Program-made: the position numbers and the translations under genes | Notes under the pieces: model-generated | What the model was told of the DNA's origin: nothing | The model's input: only the letters and a program-made list of their open reading frames with translations | Databases searched by the model: none | Shown here: piece by piece, positions 15,257-23,335 of the stretch | How positions within the stretch are numbered: the stretch's first letter is position 1 | How the letters are laid out: each line of letters starts with the position of its first letter | Assembly (NCBI GenBank): GCA_023428645.1 | Contig: JAEYXD010000195.1 | Coordinates: 1 to 27,235 of the forward strand | Source of the DNA: Pseudomonadota bacterium | GTDB lineage: Bacteria; Pseudomonadota; Gammaproteobacteria; Steroidobacterales; Steroidobacteraceae | Direction: 5' to 3' | Length of the DNA stretch: 27,235 nucleotides

Positions 15257-16186
15257 GTGTCAGAGCCCGCGCGGCTAGGGACTCCACCCGTCGTGGACGC
15301 CGAATCCGAAACGCAAACCCGCGTGACCGCGCTCGATGAGCTCAAGGTCAGGCGCACGAGCGAGGAATGCCTCGTCGTGATCTATGCGCCTTCGCAGAAG
15401 GAGCTCGGCAGGCGTTACGTAGTGGATTTGCCGAGCATCGCGCTCGGCCGCGCCCGCGACAACGACATCGTGCTCCCGAGCGATTGCGTGTCGCGCCGGC
15501 ACGCGAAGCTGGAGCAGCGCCCCGACGGCTTGTACCTGATCGATCTCGGCTCGACGAATGGCACGTTCGTCAACGAAGACCCGCAGCGCGTGCGCGAGCG
15601 GCGCTTGCGTCGCGGCGATCAATTCTCGATCGGCGACACCATCTTCAAATTCCTCTCCGGCAACGACGTCGAATCGCAGTACCACGACATCGTCTTTCGC
15701 ATGGCGATCACGGACGGGCTCACGGGTCTCGCGAACCGCAAGCAGCTCGACACCGTGCTATCCGAGGAGCTGCCGCGAGCGCAGCGGCACGGCCGGCATT
15801 TGTCGTTGCTCATGATGGACATCGATCATTTCAAGTCGATCAACGACACGCACGGCCATTTGACCGGCGATTCAGTCCTGCGCGGCATCGCCGCGGCACT
15901 CGCGAAACGGCTGCGCCAGAACGACAAGCTGGGACGCTTCGGCGGCGAGGAGTTCTGTCTCGTGCTGCCGGAGACGTCGTTGTCGAGCGCGGTGCGTATC
16001 GCCGAGGAATTGCGCGGCATCGTCGCGCACCAGTTGTTCGTCGCGGAGGGGCGGGAGATTCGAGTGACGGTCTCGATCGGCGTCGCGGCGGCCACGCCGG
16101 CCATGACAGTCGAGCAGCTCTACAAGGCCGCCGACGAGATGCTCTACAAGGCGAAGGGCGCAGGCCGCAACCGCGTCTGCTATTGA
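15257..16186 (+). CDS. FHA-GGDEF diguanylate cyclase
   Basis: A 309-aa cytoplasmic protein predicted to make cyclic di-GMP from two GTP. An FHA domain (about 37-133) shows IALGRARDND (61-70), the phosphothreonine-binding VSRRHAKL (78-85) and DLGSTNGTFVN (96-106). The GGDEF domain (about 145-309) has the metal/substrate loop MMDIDHFKSINDTHGH (186-201) and active site GGEEF (229-233). The inhibitory site RQND (220-223), in the canonical position five residues before the GGEEF motif, implies product feedback. No transmembrane segment or signal peptide is seen, so the FHA domain probably couples output to Ser/Thr phosphorylation (inference). The start is GTG 15257; an upstream Shine-Dalgarno is weak. 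It converges on a PilZ protein gene. Confidence 0.92.
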   Translation: MSEPARLGTPPVVDAESETQTRVTALDELKVRRTSEECLVVIYAPSQKELGRRYVVDLPSIALGRARDNDIVLPSDCVSRRHAKLEQRPDGLYLIDLGSTNGTFVNEDPQRVRERRLRRGDQFSIGDTIFKFLSGNDVESQYHDIVFRMAITDGLTGLANRKQLDTVLSEELPRAQRHGRHLSLLMMDIDHFKSINDTHGHLTGDSVLRGIAAALAKRLRQNDKLGRFGGEEFCLVLPETSLSSAVRIAEELRGIVAHQLFVAEGREIRVTVSIGVAAATPAMTVEQLYKAADEMLYKAKGAGRNRVCY

Positions 16187-16232
16187 ACCTGCGAAGCGGA
16201 CTCGCGCGGCCCGGGCAGGGCGAAGCAGCTCG

Positions 16233-16976
16233 TCAGCGCAGCGGGCCTGCGACGAGGCGCCAGAAGTAATCGAGCTCTTCGACGAGCGTCGTCGACAGAT
16301 ACGCCTGCAGCGCCAGGATGGACGTGTCCGATAGCGAGTCGAAGCGCAAGCGATAGACCGCCACTTGCGGATGTCGGGCCATCTGCGGCTCGCGCTCGAG
16401 CACGGTGCCCTTCAATTCCAACGAATACAGCCGGTCGGCGATCGTGAGCGCGGTGGAGCAGATCGCGGGGTGGCCGACTTCGAGCTGCGTGCTCGCATCG
16501 ACCGCCAGACGCGCGCCGCCGATGCTCAGATCGATGATGATGCCGTGCTCGAGGTGCGGCAGCAGCGTGGCGCGGACGGACACCGCGACCCGCGGTGTCT
16601 TGCGCACGACGCGCCGCTCGATCGTGCCCGTCAGCTCGATATAGACGTGCGGCGCGGCGTCGGCGATCACCGTCTTCACCACGCCTTCGAAACGCAACGC
16701 CGTCGTGTGATGAATCGTGCGGAATACCCACTGTTGGCCCGGCTGCAGGTCCGGGGTCTGACCGTCTTCGCCCTTCGGGGCCGCCACGATCAGCAGCCGC
16801 TCGCCGCTCGTGCCGATGATCGAGGTGAGGAAGCTTTGATCGCGGTTCGCGGTCGACATGCGCACGACGGGGCCGCTGCCGCTCAAGGCTTCGTGCTGCT
16901 CGCGCGCATAGGCCTCCAGCGCGGCCGAACCGGCCGTGCTGATCGACGCATGTGCTGCATGTGAGACGTTCGGCAT
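16233..16976 (-). CDS. PilZ-domain protein (YcgR-like, c-di-GMP receptor)
   Basis: A 247-aa protein with an N-terminal YcgR_N-like beta domain (about 35-115) and a PilZ domain (about 118-235). The two c-di-GMP contact motifs are both intact: RRVVR (121-125, RxxxR) and DLSIGG (149-154, D/NxSxxG). It therefore probably binds cyclic di-GMP and acts on motility, pili or exopolysaccharide; the partner is not evident. AGGA lies just upstream of the ATG. Its 3' end faces the FHA-GGDEF gene at 46 bp, pairing a producer and a receptor. It is also 79 bp downstream of the MFS gene on the same strand, so read-through from that gene is possible. Confidence 0.87.
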   Translation of the reverse strand: MPNVSHAAHASISTAGSAALEAYAREQHEALSGSGPVVRMSTANRDQSFLTSIIGTSGERLLIVAAPKGEDGQTPDLQPGQQWVFRTIHHTTALRFEGVVKTVIADAAPHVYIELTGTIERRVVRKTPRVAVSVRATLLPHLEHGIIIDLSIGGARLAVDASTQLEVGHPAICSTALTIADRLYSLELKGTVLEREPQMARHPQVAVYRLRFDSLSDTSILALQAYLSTTLVEELDYFWRLVAGPLR

Positions 16977-17055
16977 GATCCTGGCCCGCTGACGGATGGG
17001 CGCGCTCGGGGCGCTCAGTCCGCCCGGCGCGCTCTGCAGAGCCCTTATCGGCCGA

Positions 17056-18390
17056 TTAATGTGAAACTGAAGGACGACCAGCGGGGGTTTTGCCTGAGCC
17101 CCGAATCAGCTCCGCCTCGCGATCGCCGAGGAGGGCGAGCGCCACGAGCGTGACCGCCGCGGCCGCCGAGAGGTAGTACCCGACCGCGGATAGGCCGTAG
17201 TGTTGTGCGAGCCACGTCGCGATATAGGGCGCGAGCGAAGCGCCGACGATGCCGGCCAGATTGAACGTCAGGGATGCGCCCGTGTAGCGCACCGCCGTGG
17301 GGAAGAGGCTCGATAGCGCGGTGCCCAGCGGTCCGTAGGTCAAGCCCATCAAGCCGAGCCCGATGCTCAACGTCGCGATCATGCCCGCGGTCGTGCCGGC
17401 GCCGAACAGCGGCCCGAGCACGAACCCGAAGGCGATGATGCCGATCGTCGCCGCCATCAGCATTGGACGGCGGCCCCAGCGATCGGCGATGAGCGCCGAC
17501 ACTGGAATCGTGAGCCCGAAGAACAGCACGCCGATGATCTGCAGCACGAGGAATTCCTGACGTGCATAGCCGAGCGCGGACACGGCCCAGCTGAGCGTGA
17601 ATACGGTCATCAGGTAGAAGATCAGGAACGTCGCCGTTGCCGCGAGCGTGCCGAGCGCGAGCGTTCGCGAATGCTCTCTGACGATGGTGAGCATCGGCAC
17701 TCGAACGCGCTCCTCGTTCGCGATGGCGCGCACGAATTCAGGCGTTTCCTGCAACTTCAGACGCACGTAGAGGCCGACGAACACCAGCAGCGCGCTCGCG
17801 AGAAACGGAATGCGCCAGCCCCACGACAGGAACTCAGCCTCGCTCAGCAGGCTCGTCAGCGCGATGAAGACGCCGGTCGAGCAAATGAAACCGATCGGCG
17901 CGCCCAGCTGCGGAAACATTCCGTACCAGGCGCGCTTGCCCGGCGGCGCGTTTTCGATCGCGAGCAGCACCGCGCCGCCCCATTCGCCGCCGAGCCCCAG
18001 GCCCTGACCGAAGCGGCACACGCACAAGAGGAGCGGCGCGAGCACGCCGATGCTCGCGTACGTCGGCAGCGCGCCGATCAGCACGGTGGACAGTCCCATC
18101 GTCAGCAGCGCGGCGACGAGCGTCGCCTTGCGGCCGATGCGATCGCCGAAGTGCCCGAACAGCGCCGAGCCGACCGGCCGCGCAAAGAAGGCGAGCGCGA
18201 ACGTCGCGAACGACTGCAGCTTCGCGCTCGCGGGATCGGCCGCCGGGAAGAACAGCGTCGGAAACACGAGCACCGCGGCGGTCGCGTAGATGTAGAAGTC
18301 GAAGAACTCGATCGTCGTGCCGATCAGGCTCGCGAACAGGATGCGCCGCGGCGAGTTCTTGTTGTCGTTCGGAAGCGCGTCGTTATGCAT
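17056..18390 (-). CDS. MFS transporter, metabolite:H+ symporter (MHS) family
   Basis: A 444-aa inner-membrane protein with about 12 hydrophobic segments. The N-terminus (SLIGTTIEFFDFYIYATAA, about 20-38) and the loop GHFGDRIGRKATLVAALL are typical of the MHS branch, which includes ProP, ShiA, KgtP and citrate permeases. Further markers are RFGQGLGLGGEWGGAVLLAIE after helix 4 and ADRWGRRPML in the second half. Proton symport of an organic acid or osmolyte is inferred from family; substrate is unknown. The start is the Met of MHNDALPNDN, because the open frame upstream is low-complexity arginine/alanine and unlike MFS proteins. It lies 125 bp downstream of the nodT-like gene, so it may be outside the efflux operon. 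Confidence 0.9.
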   Translation of the reverse strand: MHNDALPNDNKNSPRRILFASLIGTTIEFFDFYIYATAAVLVFPTLFFPAADPASAKLQSFATFALAFFARPVGSALFGHFGDRIGRKATLVAALLTMGLSTVLIGALPTYASIGVLAPLLLCVCRFGQGLGLGGEWGGAVLLAIENAPPGKRAWYGMFPQLGAPIGFICSTGVFIALTSLLSEAEFLSWGWRIPFLASALLVFVGLYVRLKLQETPEFVRAIANEERVRVPMLTIVREHSRTLALGTLAATATFLIFYLMTVFTLSWAVSALGYARQEFLVLQIIGVLFFGLTIPVSALIADRWGRRPMLMAATIGIIAFGFVLGPLFGAGTTAGMIATLSIGLGLMGLTYGPLGTALSSLFPTAVRYTGASLTFNLAGIVGASLAPYIATWLAQHYGLSAVGYYLSAAAAVTLVALALLGDREAELIRGSGKTPAGRPSVSH

Positions 18391-18515
18391 GGACCGTAGC
18401 GCGGGTCTGCGGGTTGCCGCGAATTCGTCGCAGCATACGGCTTTGGCCGTCGAGCGCCCAGGGCATCCAGCGAGGCGGGCGTCAACGGTGGATCGAGGGC
18501 GGTCGCCGCCGCGCG

Positions 18516-19937
18516 TCAGCCGCCGAGCGCGATGTAGAGCTGAGCGGTGTTCTTGAGGCGCTGCGCCCGCGCGCGCACATGGCCGAGCCGCGCCTGTTGA
18601 TACAGGCGTTCCGCGTCCAGCACCTGAAGCGAGTTCGCATAGCCTTCGTTGAAGCTCTCGCGCGCCAGGTCGACGTTCTCCTGCGCGACGCGCAGCGCCT
18701 CGGTTTCGGCCGACAGCTGCTCCGTCGTGTGCTGAACGCCTTCCAGCGCATTGGCCACCTGGGCGAACGACTCGAGCACGGTCTGCCGATAGCGGGCCGA
18801 CTGAACCGCGAGCGCATCGAGCGATGCCTGGCGTTCCGCTCGCAGTCGCCCGCCATCGAAGAGCGGCGCCGTGAGCCTGGAGATCAAGGTCCACGCCTGG
18901 TTCGAAGCATCGAAGATATCGCTGGCGTCGAGCGCCTCCTGGCTGAAGGTTGCGCTGAGCGTCAGGCGCGGATAGAGGTTCGCGGTCGCGATGCCGACGG
19001 CGGCCGTCGCGGCATGCAGCTGCGCTTCGGCGGCGAGGATGTCCGGGCGGTGGTGCACGATCTCCGAGGGCACATCGACCGGCAGTTCGCGCGGCAGCTC
19101 GAAGCTCGCCAGCTCGAAATCATGCTCGCTCGAGGCCGTCGGCGCGCGGCCGAGCAGTACCGCGAGCGCGTTGCGCGCGACGGACAGTTCATGTCGCAGC
19201 GGCGGCAGCAGTGCTTGGTCTCGTGCGAGCTGTGCCTGCGCGCTCAGTACTTCGACGCGGCCGATCGAGCCCGCCTCGAAGGACTCCTGGATCATCTCGA
19301 CGTTGCGGCGGTCCTCGTTGACGAGCGCCTCGACGGTCGCGATCTCCGCCTGTTTCGTGGCGATCTCGAGCGCTTGTAGGACGACGTTGCCGGACACGGT
19401 CAGTTGCGCCGCCTGCGCCTGCCGCGCCTGATACTCCGCGAGCGCGCGTTGCTCCTCGATCGAACGCGACACGCCTCCGAAGAAGTCCAGGGTGTAGCTC
19501 ACGGCCGGTCCGAACGCGTAATACGTGAACGGCGGCGGCGGCGTGAAGCTGCCGAGGAATTGCGAACCGAATTTCTGGCGGCCGATGCCCGCGGTCAGGT
19601 CGACCGCGGGATACCGCTGGCCGGTGCGCGCGGCGACGAGCGATTGCGCTTGCTGCACGCTTGCGCGAGCCGCTGCGAGCGTTTGATTGTGCTGGATGGC
19701 AGTCTCGATCGCCGCATCGAGCGCGGGCGAGCGAAACATGTGCCACCAGCTATCCGGCAAGGGTGCGCCGAGCCGCACTTCCTGCAACGGCACATTGTCG
19801 ACGGCCGTCTTGGGCTTGACGAAGCGATCGACGGCCGGCGGCTCGGGGCGCTGAAAATCCGGGCCGAGCGCGCAGGCGCTCAACAATCCCGCGGCGAGGG
19901 CGGAGGCGACGGCCATGTTCAATCGTACGTTGCTCAT
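18516..19937 (-). CDS. NodT-family outer-membrane factor lipoprotein
   Basis: A 473-aa outer-membrane channel of a tripartite efflux pump. The signal peptide ends in a lipobox, LLSAC with Cys22 as the lipidated residue, followed by ALGPDFQRPEPP, typical of NodT/OprM/CusC. Two outer-membrane efflux protein repeats follow. Each shows the coiled alpha-barrel pattern, including SWWHMFRSPALDAAIETAI (near 64-82), the VSYTLDFFGGVSRSIE segment and HHRPDILAAEAQLHAATAAV. The start is ATG 19937, giving a standard signal peptide with AGGT just upstream; an in-frame GTG four codons earlier is possible. It is the last clear gene of the marR-emrA-emrB set, 21 bp after emrB. Confidence 0.93.
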   Translation of the reverse strand: MSNVRLNMAVASALAAGLLSACALGPDFQRPEPPAVDRFVKPKTAVDNVPLQEVRLGAPLPDSWWHMFRSPALDAAIETAIQHNQTLAAARASVQQAQSLVAARTGQRYPAVDLTAGIGRQKFGSQFLGSFTPPPPFTYYAFGPAVSYTLDFFGGVSRSIEEQRALAEYQARQAQAAQLTVSGNVVLQALEIATKQAEIATVEALVNEDRRNVEMIQESFEAGSIGRVEVLSAQAQLARDQALLPPLRHELSVARNALAVLLGRAPTASSEHDFELASFELPRELPVDVPSEIVHHRPDILAAEAQLHAATAAVGIATANLYPRLTLSATFSQEALDASDIFDASNQAWTLISRLTAPLFDGGRLRAERQASLDALAVQSARYRQTVLESFAQVANALEGVQHTTEQLSAETEALRVAQENVDLARESFNEGYANSLQVLDAERLYQQARLGHVRARAQRLKNTAQLYIALGG

Positions 19938-19958
19938 GAGACCTGGCACTTAGGGCCG

Positions 19959-21473
19959 CTAGTCGGCCGCGATGGACGCGGGCGCGGTGTGCGTGCCCGG
20001 CTTGCGAAAGATGAACACGAGCGGGATCGCGAGCGCGCTCAGCACGAGCAGCAGCTTGAAGTCGTTGTTGTACGCGATCATCGTCGCCTGCTGCGTCACG
20101 CGCCCGTTCACCGCGGCGAGGCCGGCGGTGCTGCTGAGATCGCCGATATTCTGACCATGCACGCCGTATGGCGTGATGTGCTCGGCGAGGCGCGCGTGCA
20201 TGATCTGCGCGTTGCGAATGAACACCGCCTGCACGCCGGCGATGCCGATGCTGCTGCCGATGTTGCGCAGCAGGTTGAAGACGGCGGTGCCTTCGTTGCG
20301 CAACTGCGGCGCGAGCGTCGCGAACGCGACAGTCGCGAGCGGCACGTAAGCGAGCCCCATGCCGATGCCCTGGATGAAGCCCGACCAGGCGACGAGGCTG
20401 TCGTCCATGCCGATGTAGAAGCCGGTCATCTGCCACATCGACACGCACGTGACTGCCAATCCCAGCGCGATGACCCAGCGCGCATCCATGATGCGCAGCA
20501 GCCGGCCGATCACGAGCATCGCGGCCAGCGTACCGAGGCCGCGCGGGGCGGTGAGCAGTCCGGCAGTCATCACCGGATAGTCGAGCAAGTCCTGCAACAG
20601 CGGCGGCATCAAGGCAAGGTTCGCGAACAGCAGCACGCCCACGATGACGATGAAAATGCTGCCGACGAGAAAGTTGCGGTCCTTGAAGATCTTGAAGTTC
20701 ACGAACGGCTCGCGCGTCGTCATGCTGTGCACGACGAAGAGGTACAGCGCGACCACCGCGATGAGCGCTTCGATGCAGATCTCCGCGGAGCTGAACCAAT
20801 CGAGCAGCTGGCCGCGGTCGAGCATGAGCTGCAGGGCGCCGATGCCGATCGCGAGGCTCGTGAAGCCCATGAAATCGAAGGTGCTGCGCGTCAGCTTCGA
20901 TTCCGACAAGAAGCTGCTGAGGCCGAGGAAGGAGATCAGGCCGATCGGTACGTTGATATAGAACACCCAGCGCCAGCTGTAGTTGTCCGTCAGCCACGCG
21001 CCCAGCGCCGGACCGAGAATGGGGCCGACGGTCACGCCCATCACCCATACCGACATCGCGCGCGCGTGCCGCTCGGGCGGGTTGATATCTAGCAGAATGG
21101 CCTGCGACAGCGGCACGAGCGCGGCGCCCGACAAGCCCTGCAACAAGCGGAACAGCACGATCTGCGGCAGGCTCTGCGCCAGTCCGCACAACACGGAGGA
21201 GATCGTGAAGCCGACGATCGAAGCGAGGAAGACGTTCTTGCGGCCGAAGCGTCCGGCGAGCCAGCCCGTGAGCGGCGTCATGATGGCGACCGCGACGATG
21301 TAGGACGTCAGCACCCACGACATCTGCTCCTGCGTCGCCGCGATGCTGCCCTGGATGTGCGGCAAGGCGACGTTCGCAATCGTCGTGTCGAGCGATTGCA
21401 TCGTCGTCGCGAGCATCACGGACACGCTGATGAGTCCGTGATGCGGGACCTGGGATGTGGATGAAGCGGACAT
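19959..21473 (-). CDS. emrB: DHA2-family MFS drug efflux transporter, EmrB type
   Basis: A 504-aa inner-membrane proton/drug antiporter with about 14 hydrophobic segments. DHA2 hallmarks are the N-terminal MQSLDTTIANVALPHIQGSI (25-44), LTGWLAGRFGRKNVF (68-82), motif C in GVTVGPILGPALGAWL, and WRWVFYINVPIG. It should work with the adjacent EmrA adaptor and NodT-like channel to expel hydrophobic compounds across both membranes. ATG 21473 is 5 nt after the emrA stop, implying translational coupling. The drug range is not predictable from sequence, and the gene symbol reflects type rather than proven orthology. Confidence 0.93.
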   Translation of the reverse strand: MSASSTSQVPHHGLISVSVMLATTMQSLDTTIANVALPHIQGSIAATQEQMSWVLTSYIVAVAIMTPLTGWLAGRFGRKNVFLASIVGFTISSVLCGLAQSLPQIVLFRLLQGLSGAALVPLSQAILLDINPPERHARAMSVWVMGVTVGPILGPALGAWLTDNYSWRWVFYINVPIGLISFLGLSSFLSESKLTRSTFDFMGFTSLAIGIGALQLMLDRGQLLDWFSSAEICIEALIAVVALYLFVVHSMTTREPFVNFKIFKDRNFLVGSIFIVIVGVLLFANLALMPPLLQDLLDYPVMTAGLLTAPRGLGTLAAMLVIGRLLRIMDARWVIALGLAVTCVSMWQMTGFYIGMDDSLVAWSGFIQGIGMGLAYVPLATVAFATLAPQLRNEGTAVFNLLRNIGSSIGIAGVQAVFIRNAQIMHARLAEHITPYGVHGQNIGDLSSTAGLAAVNGRVTQQATMIAYNNDFKLLLVLSALAIPLVFIFRKPGTHTAPASIAAD

Positions 21474-21478
21474 CGCGA

Positions 21479-22606
21479 TCAGTGCGAAGCGGCGACGACC
21501 TCATCGCTGCCAAACAGATGGCGGCGATGTCGCGTATCGACTTCGACGACGGCGCTCAAGCCCGATTGCAGCGAGAGCGCCGGATCGATGCTGTCGAGCT
21601 CGAGCCGCACGGGCACGCGCTGCACGACCTTCACCCAGTTGCCCGTTGCGTTCTCTGCCGGCAGCACGGAGAACACATTGCCGGTGCCGGGGCTCAAGCT
21701 GACGACCTTCGCCGTGAGCGTCCGCCCTGGCAGCGCGTCTACCGTGATTTCGGCTGTCTGCCCCGGGCGCATGTGGGCGAGCTGCACTTCCTTGAAGTTC
21801 GCCTCCACCCACATCGCATTGGTCGCGACCAGCGCAAACACGGGATGCGACGCGCCAATGAAATCGCCGACCTGCAAATCCTCCACGCGGGTGACGATGC
21901 CATCCGTCGGCGCGAGAACCGTCGCGTACGACAGGTTCAAGCGCGCGCGATCGAGCTGCGCCTGGGCCGCCATGACGTGCGGGTGCTCCGCGGCTGGAAT
22001 ATCAGGTCGTCCGCCCAGGCTCGCGAGCGCGGCGGCGATCTGCTGCTCCGCACTTGCAAGCTGCTGCTCCGCGCTCTGCAGTGCGTGAGTCGCGGCGTCG
22101 AAGGCGGCCTGCGATGCGATGCCCTTCGTGAGCAAGCGCTGCTGCCGTTCCAGCTCGGTGCGTCGATAGCCGAGCGTGTCTGTCGCGGCGGCGACATCGG
22201 CGAGCCGCTGCCGATACGTCGCGCGCAGCTGCTCGACTTCGAGTTTCGCGCGCGCCAGTTGCGCGTCGGCTTCGGCGACGGCAATGCGGAGCGGCGCTTC
22301 GTCGAGCCGGAACAGCAGGTCGCCGCGTGCGACACGCTGGTTGTCGCGAACCGCGACCTCGACGACGCGGCCCGACACGTTCGAGCTGATGCTCGCCTGC
22401 GGCGCACGCAGATACGCATCGTCGGTCGACTCGTAGCGGCCGCCGAGCAGGTAGAAGTAGGTCGCGGCGCCGATGGCGGCGAGTGGGCCCAAGATCAGCA
22501 GCGGCAAGCGCCAGCGATCACGCGCCGGCGACGCTGCTGGCGCATCGCTGGTCTTTGGCTCGTTCTCATGGGCGGGCAGTTCCGTTTCTTTGGCGACGGC
22601 ATTCAT
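21479..22606 (-). CDS. emrA: HlyD/EmrA-type membrane fusion protein
   Basis: A 375-aa periplasmic adaptor anchored by one N-terminal transmembrane helix (about 33-54) after a short cytoplasmic tail. The EmrA marker RYESTDDAYLRA (57-68) is followed by a biotinyl-lipoyl-like half (ASISSNVSGRVVEVAVRDNQ). A long coiled-coil hairpin with many Ala/Gln/Glu heptads follows (about 105-195). The second lipoyl half contains LSYATVLAPTDGIVTRV, and the beta-barrel has ANFKEVQLAHMRPGQ. It links the EmrB pump to the outer-membrane factor. ATG 22606 is chosen over an upstream in-frame TTG at 22624, which would overlap the marR stop. Confidence 0.93.
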   Translation of the reverse strand: MNAVAKETELPAHENEPKTSDAPAASPARDRWRLPLLILGPLAAIGAATYFYLLGGRYESTDDAYLRAPQASISSNVSGRVVEVAVRDNQRVARGDLLFRLDEAPLRIAVAEADAQLARAKLEVEQLRATYRQRLADVAAATDTLGYRRTELERQQRLLTKGIASQAAFDAATHALQSAEQQLASAEQQIAAALASLGGRPDIPAAEHPHVMAAQAQLDRARLNLSYATVLAPTDGIVTRVEDLQVGDFIGASHPVFALVATNAMWVEANFKEVQLAHMRPGQTAEITVDALPGRTLTAKVVSLSPGTGNVFSVLPAENATGNWVKVVQRVPVRLELDSIDPALSLQSGLSAVVEVDTRHRRHLFGSDEVVAASH

Positions 22607-22620
22607 CGAAGTTCGTGGGC

Positions 22621-23181
22621 TCAAGAAGGTTTGGGCAAGCGAGTCGAAGTGCCGCGACGGGTACTCGCGGACACTCGGGGGGCACCGCGGCGTTTCGCGG
22701 CGCTGGCGGATTGAGCCGCGATCGCGGCGTCGTCTTCGACGCGCCCTTCGGATTGGGCGCCGATGAGATTCGCATGGATGCGCTCGAGCAGATCGATCAG
22801 CACTTGACGCTCATCGGCCTTGACGCCGGCCAGCGCGCGGGCGCGCGTCGCATCGCTCAATTTCCACAGCTGATCCAGCGTGTGTTGCGCCTTGTCCTTG
22901 AGGAAAAGCTGCCTTGCACGCCGATCGGTGGGATGCGGGCGGCGCTCGATCAGGCCGTCCGCCTCCATGCGATCCAGGATGCGAACGAGGCTCATCGGCT
23001 CGACGCCGGTCAAATCGGCGAGGCCGATCTGGCTGATGCCGGCATTGCGCTGCAGATAAGTGAGGACCTTGCATTCGGCGAGGCTGCATTCGAAGTCGCG
23101 CGCCTGCTGCTCGAACAGCTTGGTATAGAGCCGCCCGATGTCCTTGATCAAAAAGCCCAGATTGCGTGTTTGATCTGCCAT
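22621..23181 (-). CDS. MarR-family transcriptional regulator
   Basis: A 186-aa winged-helix repressor. The DNA-binding core (about 30-100) has LAECKVLTYLQRNAGISQIG (35-54), the recognition helix region GVEPMSLVRILDRMEADGLI (59-78) and the wing RRPHPTDRRARQLFL (80-94). About 40 residues of Ser/Ala/Arg-rich tail beyond the usual MarR length have no clear fold. It is first in a four-gene efflux operon (14 bp before emrA), so it most likely represses this operon and is released by a pump substrate. The start ATG has GAGGA just upstream. A repeated inverted repeat 20-56 bp upstream is the probable operator. Confidence 0.9.
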   Translation of the reverse strand: MADQTRNLGFLIKDIGRLYTKLFEQQARDFECSLAECKVLTYLQRNAGISQIGLADLTGVEPMSLVRILDRMEADGLIERRPHPTDRRARQLFLKDKAQHTLDQLWKLSDATRARALAGVKADERQVLIDLLERIHANLIGAQSEGRVEDDAAIAAQSASAAKRRGAPRVSASTRRGTSTRLPKPS

Positions 23182-23196
23182 GTATCCTCGCTTGAG

Positions 23197-23202
23197 ATAA
23201 TA
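23197..23202 (-). promoter_or_regulatory. Candidate -10 element of the marR-emrAB-nodT operon
   Basis: Read on the minus strand this is TATTAT, five of six matches to TATAAT, 15 nt before the marR start codon. No good -35 hexamer is seen, but the region where it should lie is occupied by the ACGAT half-sites. Confidence 0.4.
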
Positions 23203-23237
23203 ACGATTGATACGATCTCGATCGTTACGAGATCGTA
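23201..23237. promoter_or_regulatory. Probable MarR operator: two overlapping inverted repeats
   Basis: TACGATCTCG (23211-23220) and CGAGATCGTA (23228-23237) form a perfect 10-bp inverted repeat with a 7-bp spacer. TAACGAT (23201-23207) and ATCGTTA (23221-23227) form a second one, interleaved with the first. The result is four ACGAT/ATCGT half-sites at 23203, 23212, 23221 and 23232. The block directly adjoins the likely -10 element of the marR operon, as expected for autorepression. Confidence 0.7.
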
Positions 23238-23335
23238 ATGTCGGAGCGGCGGAGCGGCGGCGCGGGGCGGCGCCGGTCAGTACGGCCGGGTTGCGGGGGA
23301 GGCAGGCCTGGCGCCGCAAGCGGCGGCGCGGCGCA

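Noticed and set aside
19404..21513. Long open frames (over 500 codons) on both strands overlapping nodT and emrB
   Set aside because: Their translations are low-complexity Arg/Ala/His strings without motifs, while the emrB and nodT frames show clear family signatures.
23312..23325. GC hairpin after the glmS stop as a terminator
   Set aside because: Only about 5-6 bp of GC stem in a simple GCGGCG-rich stretch and no T-run; not distinguishable from composition.
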